This document shows, piece after piece, positions 1 to 4,355 of a DNA stretch of 6,459 nucleotides. Made by a program: the position numbers and the translations under genes. Location of the stretch: positions 1 to 6,459 of the forward strand of contig SKMM01000404.1 in assembly GCA_007121055.1 (NCBI GenBank), in the 5' to 3' direction. The notes under the pieces are model-generated. The model saw nothing but the letters and a program-made list of their open reading frames with translations. It was not told where the DNA came from and ran no database searches. Numbering within the stretch: position 1 is the first letter of the stretch; every line of letters begins with the position of its first letter. This DNA comes from Paracoccaceae bacterium. GTDB lineage: Bacteria; Pseudomonadota; Alphaproteobacteria; Rhodobacterales; Rhodobacteraceae.

Positions 1-276
1 ACCAGACGCGCCCCCAAAGCCGACAAACCCACGACCAAACCCCGCCCCACCGGCCTTAGCTTCACCGAACGCCACCGCCTGGAAACCCTGCCCGACACCA
101 TCGCCCAGCTCGAGGACGATATCGGCCGCCTCTCGGACCTGCTGGCCGACCCCGACCTCTTCACCCGCGAACCCGCGAAATTCCGCAAGGCCACCGAGGC
201 GCTGGCCCGCCGGCAGGAGGCGCTGTCGGCCGCCGAAGAGGAATGGCTCACCCTCGCCGAACGCGCCGAGGGCTAG
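1..276 (+). CDS. ABC-F family ATPase, Uup type (C-terminal fragment)
   Basis: This is the last 91 codons of a gene whose 5' part lies left of the window; it ends at TAG 274-276. The fragment starts with a basic, Pro/Lys-rich linker (about residues 1-17 of the fragment). A helical segment follows with the pattern LSFTERHRLETLP, then IAQLEDDIGRLSDLLADPDLF and a final helix rich in Ala, Glu and Arg. This matches the C-terminal coiled-coil domain of ABC-F proteins of the Uup subgroup. Those are soluble proteins with two tandem ATPase domains and no membrane segments; they act on ribosomes, and in Escherichia coli the Uup C-terminal domain binds DNA. The ATPase domains are not visible, so the call rests on the C-terminal domain only. 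A 101-bp spacer separates it from ndk on the same strand. Another coiled-coil ABC-F subgroup remains possible. Confidence 0.8.
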   Translation, partial: TRRAPKADKPTTKPRPTGLSFTERHRLETLPDTIAQLEDDIGRLSDLLADPDLFTREPAKFRKATEALARRQEALSAAEEEWLTLAERAEG

Positions 277-314
277 GCCCCACCCCGCCTTTCCAACCCC
301 GCAGGCCCATGCTA

Positions 315-359
315 GGGGCCGCGCGTCATCACCCGAGGGCCCGCCATCCGCGCGGCCCC
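315..359 (+). promoter_or_regulatory. Perfect 11-bp inverted repeat (hairpin) in the ndk leader
   Basis: The left arm GGGGCCGCGCG (315-325) is the exact reverse complement of CGCGCGGCCCC (349-359), with a 23-nt loop that itself contains GGGCCC. The hairpin ends 6 nt before the AGAGG ribosome-binding site of ndk (366-370). No T-run follows it, so it is not a standard intrinsic terminator for the upstream ABC-F gene. It could stabilise the 5' end of the ndk mRNA, modulate ribosome access, or be a processing site between the two genes. These roles are inference; only the inverted repeat is seen. Confidence 0.5.
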
Positions 360-377
360 AAGCACAGAGGCAGGACC

Positions 378-800
378 ATGGCCACCGAACGCACGCTTTC
401 CATCATCAAGCCCGACGCCACCGCCCGCAACCTCACCGGCCGCATCAACGCCAAGTTCGAAGAGGCCGGCCTGCGCATCGTCGCCCAGAAGCGGATCCTG
501 CTGACCCTGGCCCAGGCCGAGGCCTTCTACGCTGTGCACCGCGAACGCCCCTTCTTCGGCGAGCTGACCGAGTTCATGGCCTCGGGTCCGGTGGTGGTGC
601 AGGTGCTTGAGGGCGACGGCGCCATCGCCAAGAACCGCGAGGTGATGGGCGCCACCAACCCCGCCGACGCCGCCCCCGGCACCATCCGCGCCGAGTTCGC
701 CCAGTCGGTGGGCGAGAACTCGGTCCACGGCTCCGACGCGGCCGAAACCGCGGCGGCCGAAATCGCCTTCTTCTTCGCCGGCGTCGAGATCGTGGGCTGA
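378..800 (+). CDS. ndk: Nucleoside diphosphate kinase
   Basis: The 140-residue product has the normal length for the Ndk family. The enzyme moves the gamma-phosphate from ATP to nucleoside diphosphates through a phosphohistidine intermediate, keeping cytosolic NTP and dNTP pools balanced. The catalytic residue is His117, in NSVHGSD. The other active-site residues known from the family are all in register: Lys11, Tyr51, Phe59, Arg87, Thr93, Arg104 and Asn114. The HGSD motif is followed by Ala-Ala rather than the frequent Ser; this falls outside the catalytic set. The ATG at 378 was chosen because MATERTLSIIKPDA aligns with the family N-terminus and AGAGG (366-370) lies 7 nt upstream. The frame is open further upstream to 243, but that part encodes an Arg/Pro-rich stretch unlike Ndk. 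A hairpin sits in the leader, and a terminator-like hairpin follows at 857-880. Confidence 0.97.
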   Translation: MATERTLSIIKPDATARNLTGRINAKFEEAGLRIVAQKRILLTLAQAEAFYAVHRERPFFGELTEFMASGPVVVQVLEGDGAIAKNREVMGATNPADAAPGTIRAEFAQSVGENSVHGSDAAETAAAEIAFFFAGVEIVG

Positions 801-856
801 CGCCCCGGCGCGGCCGCGGGCCCCTCGGTCCGCCGCCGCGCTCAGGATGTCCCCTG

Positions 857-880
857 CGCGCGCCCCCGTGGCGCGCGTTT
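857..880 (+). terminator. Probable intrinsic terminator of ndk
   Basis: The arms CGCGCGCC (857-864) and GGCGCGCG (870-877) form a perfect 8-bp stem with a 5-nt loop. TTT follows directly, and a second TTT comes a few bases later (885-887). It starts 57 nt after the ndk stop codon and lies in the 86-bp space between the convergent ndk and paaG-like genes. The T-run is short, but this is the best terminator-shaped structure in the window. On the minus strand the hairpin lacks a downstream T-run, so any role in ending the paaG transcript is uncertain. Confidence 0.6.
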
Positions 881-886
881 CGCGTT

Positions 887-1663
887 TCAGCGGCCCTCGA
901 ACACCGCGGGCCGCTTCTCGGTAAATGCCAGAACCCCCTCGCGGAAGTCGCGGCTCTGGCCGCACAGGCCCTGCCGGCGGGCCTCGTCTTCCAGATGCGC
1001 CTCGAACGCGTGGCCCCAGGAGGCGCGCATCGCCGCGCGCATCTCGCGGTAGGCCAGCGTCGGGCCGTCGGCCAGCTGCCGGGCGCGGGCCTGCCAGCGG
1101 ACAGCGAAGGCCGCGTCGGGTACGGCCTCCCAGATCATGCCCCAGTCGGCGGCCTCGCGGGCGGGGATCGCCTCGGCGAAGAGCGCAGCGCCCAGGGCGC
1201 GCGCGGGGCCCACCAGCCGTGGCAGCATCCAGGTGCCGCCGGCGTCGGGCATCAGCCCGATGCGGGCGAAGGCCTGCACGAAGCGCGCGCTTTCGGCCGC
1301 GATCACCACGTCGCAGATCAGCGCAAGGCTCGCGCCTGCCCCCGCGGCGGTGCCGTTCACGGCCGCGATCACGGGCACCGGGCTCTCGGTGATGGCGCGC
1401 ACAAGCGGATGGTACTCATCGCGCAGCACCTGCTCGAGGTTCAGCGCGGCCACGTTCGGCCCCTCGCCCAGATCCTGACCCGCGCAAAAGGCCCGCCCCG
1501 CGCCGGTCAGCACGACCACCCGGGCGTCCCCGCCGCCCTCGGCCACGGCATGGCGCAGTTCGGCCCGCATCTGGCCGTTCAGCGCGTTCAGCACATCGGG
1601 CCGGTTCAGCGTCACCACCGCGACGCCGTCCTGCCGCTCCAGCGTGATGGTCTGGTAGTCCAA
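887..1663 (-). CDS. paaG: Enoyl-CoA hydratase/isomerase family protein, PaaG-like
   Basis: This is a 258-residue crotonase-fold protein. PaaG of phenylacetate catabolism isomerises ring-epoxidised phenylacetyl-CoA to an oxepin-CoA in the cytosol. Segments recalling E. coli PaaG (262 aa) are TLNRPDVLNALN (18-29), LTGAGRAFCAGQDL (52-65, oxyanion-hole region), VNGTAAGAGASLAL (102-115), GLMPDAGGTWMLPR (136-149), WGMIWEAV (174-181) and a C-terminal FREGVLAFTEKR. Asp140 sits where PaaG-type isomerases keep their catalytic Asp; classical hydratases have Glu there and a second Glu in the oxyanion region. I chose TTG at 1663 because it gives MDYQTITLER, matching the usual family N-terminus. A GTG at 1696 would add 11 residues (MTEPRCGAGGC) that look non-homologous, would overlap ccmH by 8 bp and has no close Shine-Dalgarno. 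The gene lies 25 bp downstream of ccmH and is probably in its operon. No other paa gene is present, so the substrate is unproven; another 2-enoyl-CoA isomerase role is possible. Confidence 0.85.
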   Translation of the reverse strand: MDYQTITLERQDGVAVVTLNRPDVLNALNGQMRAELRHAVAEGGGDARVVVLTGAGRAFCAGQDLGEGPNVAALNLEQVLRDEYHPLVRAITESPVPVIAAVNGTAAGAGASLALICDVVIAAESARFVQAFARIGLMPDAGGTWMLPRLVGPARALGAALFAEAIPAREAADWGMIWEAVPDAAFAVRWQARARQLADGPTLAYREMRAAMRASWGHAFEAHLEDEARRQGLCGQSRDFREGVLAFTEKRPAVFEGR

Positions 1664-1673
1664 GCAGCCCCCC

Positions 1674-1688
1674 GCCCCGCAGCGGGGC
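1674..1688 (-). repeat. Short inverted repeat between ccmH and the paaG-like gene
   Basis: GCCCCGC and GCGGGGC flank a single central base, giving a 6-bp stem with a 3-nt loop in RNA. It starts directly after the ccmH stop codon and lies 10 nt before the proposed TTG start at 1663. A G-rich run, not a T-run, follows on the transcribed strand, so it is a weak candidate for termination. It could instead modulate translation of the downstream gene. The structure is visible; the function is inference. Confidence 0.35.
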
Positions 1689-2153
1689 TCAGTCACGCAT
1701 CAGGTCGCGCAGGCGGGCTTCCTCCTCGGGCGACAGCTTGGGCGCCGCAGGCTCGCTCGTCCGCTCGCGCCGGCGGAGATAGACGAAGGCCGTGCCCAGC
1801 GCCAGCAGCAGCATCACGGGCGCCGAGATCCACAGCACCAGATTCGCCCCCGTGGCGGTGGGCCGCAGCAGCACGAACTCGCCATAGCGCTGCACGAGGA
1901 AGGCCATGACCTCCTCGTCGCTGTCCCCCTCGACCAGCCGCTCGCGCACCAGAAGGCGCATGTCGCGGGCCAGATCGGCGTTGGAGTCGTCGATGGATTC
2001 GTTGCGGCACACCACGCAGCGCAGGTCGCGGCTCAGCGCCCGGGCGCGGGCCTCCAGCTCCGGATCGTCCAGGATCTCGTCCGGCTGGGGACCGGCCACG
2101 CCGGCCACCGGGACAGCGAGCGCGAGGGCGGCGGCAAGAAACAGCGCACGCAT
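1689..2153 (-). CDS. ccmH: Cytochrome c-type biogenesis protein CcmH (CycL/Ccl2 type)
   Basis: This membrane-anchored periplasmic thiol oxidoreductase of System I reduces the CXXCH cysteines of apocytochrome c and works with CcmF in heme ligation. The 154 residues comprise an N-terminal signal segment (MRALFLAAALALAVP, cleavage likely near 20-21), the redox motif LRCVVC with Cys46 and Cys49 followed by RNESIDDSNADLARDMR, the helical region LVQRYGEFVLLRP, a membrane segment (about 104-125) and a charged cytoplasmic tail. The family motif is usually LRCxxCQN; here Arg replaces Gln. The length fits the short alphaproteobacterial form, without the TPR domain (CcmI) fused to E. coli CcmH. ATG 2153 was chosen because GGAG (2162-2165) lies 8 nt upstream. 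ATG 2159, overlapping the ccmF stop in TGATG, would add Met-Ala but has only 2 nt of spacing. It is translationally close-coupled to ccmF (5-bp gap). Confidence 0.94.
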   Translation of the reverse strand: MRALFLAAALALAVPVAGVAGPQPDEILDDPELEARARALSRDLRCVVCRNESIDDSNADLARDMRLLVRERLVEGDSDEEVMAFLVQRYGEFVLLRPTATGANLVLWISAPVMLLLALGTAFVYLRRRERTSEPAAPKLSPEEEARLRDLMRD

Positions 2154-2158
2154 GGCCA

Positions 2159-4138
2159 TCACTCCGCCGGCAGGGCGCTCGGCCCCGCGGGCCGGCTGCG
2201 GGCGCCGGCGGCCACGCGATAGCGGCGGTCCGACAGGCTCAACAGCCCGCCCAGCGCCATCAGCGCAGCGCCCGCCCACATCCAGTTGGCGAAAGGCTTG
2301 ATATAGCTGCGCACCGCCCAGCCGCCGCGGTCCTGGCTCTCGCCCAGCACCAGATAGAGGTCGCGGAAGAGGCCGTAGTGGATGCCGGCCTCGTTGGTGG
2401 GCATGCCGGCCGCGGTGTAGAACCGCCGCTCGGGCATCACCGTCGTGAAGGGCCGACCGCCGCGCTCCACCTCCATGATGCCTCGGGTGGCGAGGAAGTT
2501 GGGCCCTTCCACCCGGGTGACGTCGGCCAGCGTGATCTCGTAGCGGCCCAGCGGGAAGCTCTCGCCGACCTGCACCACGCGGATGTCCTCGGTCTGCCAG
2601 GCGAGCATGCCGCAGATGGCGAAGATCGTGACGCCGAGCCCGGAATGGGCGGTGGTCTTGCCCCAGTCGGCGCGCGGCAGGCGGCGCAACCGCTGCAGCC
2701 GCGCCAGCGTGTCGCCGCGCCCGGTGCGGGCCCAGAGGTCCACCGCGGCGCCCAGCACGACCCAAAGCCCCACGATCACCCCCAGCGGCCCCAGCGCCGA
2801 GCGCCCGGTCTGGATCGCCCACACCAGCGCCCCGGCCGCGAGCGAGAACACCAGGATCCCCACCAGCGGCTGGGTCGCCCGGGTCAGGTCCCCCCGTTTC
2901 CACGGCAGCATGGCGCCGATGGGCATGATCGCCGCAAGGCCGATCATGAAGGGCGAGAAGGCGATGTTGAAGAAGGGCGGGCCCACCGACAGCACGCGGT
3001 CGAACAGCATCTCGGCGAACATCGGCCACATCGTGCCCACGAACACCACGAAGGACGACACCGCCAGCAGCACGTTGTTCATAACCAGCGCCGATTCGCG
3101 GCTGACGGTGGCGAAGACGCCCTTGGCCTCCATCGCCTGGGCGCGCAGCGCGAACAGCGTCAGCGCGCCGCCCATGAACACCGCCAGGATCAGTAGGATG
3201 AACATGCCGCGGTCGGGGTCCACCGCGAAGGCGTGGACCGAGGTCAAGAGCCCCGAGCGCACGATGAAGGTCCCGATCAGCGAGAAGCCGAAGGCCAGGA
3301 TCGCCAGCAGGATGGTCCAGCTCTTCAGCGCCTCGCGCTTCTCCACCACGATGGCCGAGTGCAGCAGGGCCGCTGCAAACAGCCAGGGCATCAGCGAGGC
3401 ATTCTCCACCGGGTCCCAGAACCAGAACCCGCCCCAGCCGAGCTCGTAATACGCCCACCAGGACCCCAGCGCGATGCCGATGGTCAGGAACACCCAGGCC
3501 GCCAGAGTCCAGGGCCGCACCCAGCGCCCCCAGGCGGCATCCACCCGCCCCTCGATCAGCGCGGCCACGGCGAAGGAGAACGCCATGCTCAGGCCGACAT
3601 AGCCGAGATACAAAAACGGCGGATGCAGCGCGAGGCCGGGGTCCTGCAGCAGCGGGTTCAGGTCCTGCCCGTCCAGCGGCGGCATCACCATCCGGTCGAA
3701 CGGGTTGGAGGTGAACAGCGTGAACGCCATGAACGCCGCCGTCACCGAGGACTGCACCGCCAGAACCCGGGCCCGGAAGCTCTCGCGCAGGTTGGCGCCG
3801 AACCACGCCGCGCAGGCCCCGAACAGCGTCAGGATCAGGACCCACAGCAGCATTGAGCCCTCGTGGTTCCCCCAGACGCCGGAGATCTTGTAGATCAGCG
3901 GCTTGGCGGTGTGCGAATTCGCCACCACCAGCGCCACCGAGAAATCCGACACCACGAAGGCGTAGGTGAGCGCGGCGAAGGAAAACGCCACCAGCAGGAA
4001 TTGCGCGTTGGCCATGGGCAACGCGGCCTGCATCCAGCCGTGCCAGCCCTTGTGGGCGCCGACGAGGGGAACGACCGCCTGCGCGAGGGCAACGACGAAG
4101 GCGAAGATGAGGGCGAAGTGGCCAAGCTCTACAATCAT
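2159..4138 (-). CDS. ccmF: Heme lyase CcmF, cytochrome c maturation System I
   Basis: This large polytopic inner-membrane protein of 659 residues attaches heme, delivered by CcmE, to apocytochrome c together with CcmH and CcmI. The heme-handling WWD domain is plain at about 227-251 (GSWWAYYELGWGGFWFWDPVENASLMPWL). Periplasmic heme-ligand histidines are His172 (ALHPPFLYLGY) and His302 (TSVHAFAVDP). His260 (LLHS) and His498 (AHSG) match the residues that in E. coli CcmF bind the transmembrane heme b. Many hydrophobic segments fit the roughly 15-helix topology, and a soluble periplasmic domain lies at about 515-610. The length is close to family norm. ATG 4138 gives MIVELGHFALIF, matching the family N-terminus; a TTG at 4174 would add 12 residues without support. 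The Shine-Dalgarno is weak. The TGA overlaps a possible ccmH ATG. ccmE and ccmI are not adjacent upstream, where a PBP gene lies instead. Confidence 0.97.
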   Translation of the reverse strand: MIVELGHFALIFAFVVALAQAVVPLVGAHKGWHGWMQAALPMANAQFLLVAFSFAALTYAFVVSDFSVALVVANSHTAKPLIYKISGVWGNHEGSMLLWVLILTLFGACAAWFGANLRESFRARVLAVQSSVTAAFMAFTLFTSNPFDRMVMPPLDGQDLNPLLQDPGLALHPPFLYLGYVGLSMAFSFAVAALIEGRVDAAWGRWVRPWTLAAWVFLTIGIALGSWWAYYELGWGGFWFWDPVENASLMPWLFAAALLHSAIVVEKREALKSWTILLAILAFGFSLIGTFIVRSGLLTSVHAFAVDPDRGMFILLILAVFMGGALTLFALRAQAMEAKGVFATVSRESALVMNNVLLAVSSFVVFVGTMWPMFAEMLFDRVLSVGPPFFNIAFSPFMIGLAAIMPIGAMLPWKRGDLTRATQPLVGILVFSLAAGALVWAIQTGRSALGPLGVIVGLWVVLGAAVDLWARTGRGDTLARLQRLRRLPRADWGKTTAHSGLGVTIFAICGMLAWQTEDIRVVQVGESFPLGRYEITLADVTRVEGPNFLATRGIMEVERGGRPFTTVMPERRFYTAAGMPTNEAGIHYGLFRDLYLVLGESQDRGGWAVRSYIKPFANWMWAGAALMALGGLLSLSDRRYRVAAGARSRPAGPSALPAE

Positions 4139-4190
4139 GGCGGCGAGGATATCCCGCCGGTCGGGACGCGCCAAGCCCTTGCGCGCGCAT

Positions 4191-4220
4191 GTCGCGGCCG
4201 CGCGCGCGGGCGCGCGCGAC
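4191..4220 (-). repeat. Inverted repeat with alternating CG tract upstream of ccmF
   Basis: GTCGCG (4191-4196) pairs with CGCGAC (4215-4220). After a 2-nt bulge, CGCGC (4199-4203) pairs with GCGCG (4210-4214), giving about 11 bp and a 6-nt loop. It ends 52 bp before the ccmF start codon. Depending on where ccmF transcription starts, it is either a leader hairpin or a DNA-level element such as a Z-DNA-prone tract. The pairing is seen; the role is not known. Confidence 0.4.
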
Positions 4221-4314
4221 GCTGATTCTCAACGGCTTTCCGCGGCCAGCGCCGCTGAGGCCCCGCCGCCCCGGCCCCGCCGGTTCCTCCGTTCACGCAG
4301 CTATGATCGCGCCG

Positions 4315-4350
4315 CCCCCGCCCCGGGCGCTCCGGTCCGGGCGGCGGGGG
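4315..4350 (-). terminator. Terminator-like hairpin after the PBP gene
   Basis: It begins 5 nt after the PBP stop codon. CCCCCGC (4315-4321) pairs with GCGGGGG (4344-4350), and CCCGG (4322-4326) pairs with CCGGG (4337-4341). The 12-bp stem has a 2-nt bulge and a 10-nt loop. On the minus strand no T-run follows, so it is not a textbook intrinsic terminator. It may stabilise the mRNA 3' end, or act with other factors to separate PBP and ccmF transcription. Confidence 0.4.
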
Positions 4351-4355
4351 TGCAA

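Larger units (their letters stand above)
4139..4355. other. GC-rich structured spacer between the PBP gene and ccmF
   Basis: This 217-bp non-coding stretch holds two hairpins (4191-4220 and 4315-4350), an alternating CG tract (4199-4208 and 4211-4218) and a 10-bp direct repeat GGCCCCGCCG at 4259-4268 and 4273-4282. The only less GC-rich islands are around 4222-4240 and 4291-4308. It is the logical place for a ccmF promoter, but I cannot point to a convincing -35/-10 pair on the minus strand. Frames open across it encode Arg/Pro/Gly-rich low-complexity peptides and are not credible genes. Confidence 0.6.

Noticed and set aside
288..318. Possible ndk promoter with GCTAGGGG at 311-318 and CCTTTCC at 288-294
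   Set aside because: Only a partial resemblance to alphaproteobacterial elements, with a poor -35. Mentioned as context for the leader hairpin but not strong enough to list as a promoter.
808..841. 7-bp inverted repeat GCGCGGC/GCCGCGC just after ndk
   Set aside because: Short, with a long loop and no T-run, in very GC-rich DNA where such repeats are common. The hairpin at 857-880 is the better terminator.
312..965. Minus-strand open frame covering ndk
   Set aside because: It is the reverse-complement shadow of ndk; the translation is Gly/Ala/His-rich and family-less, while ndk on the plus strand has all catalytic residues.
995..1909. Plus-strand open frame opposite the paaG-like gene and ccmH
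   Set aside because: It runs antisense through two recognisable genes and shows only Arg/His/Gly-rich composition with no motif.
2160..4232. Long open frame continuing upstream from ccmH across almost all of ccmF on the minus strand
   Set aside because: The translation is Arg/Gly/Ala-rich with no family features, while the overlapping frame encodes a complete CcmF with every heme-ligand residue. It is a side effect of high GC and third-position bias, not a CcmF-CcmH fusion.
4302..4307. TATGAT on the plus strand, a fair -10 match
   Set aside because: No -35 element at 16-18 bp spacing, and no plus-strand gene downstream.
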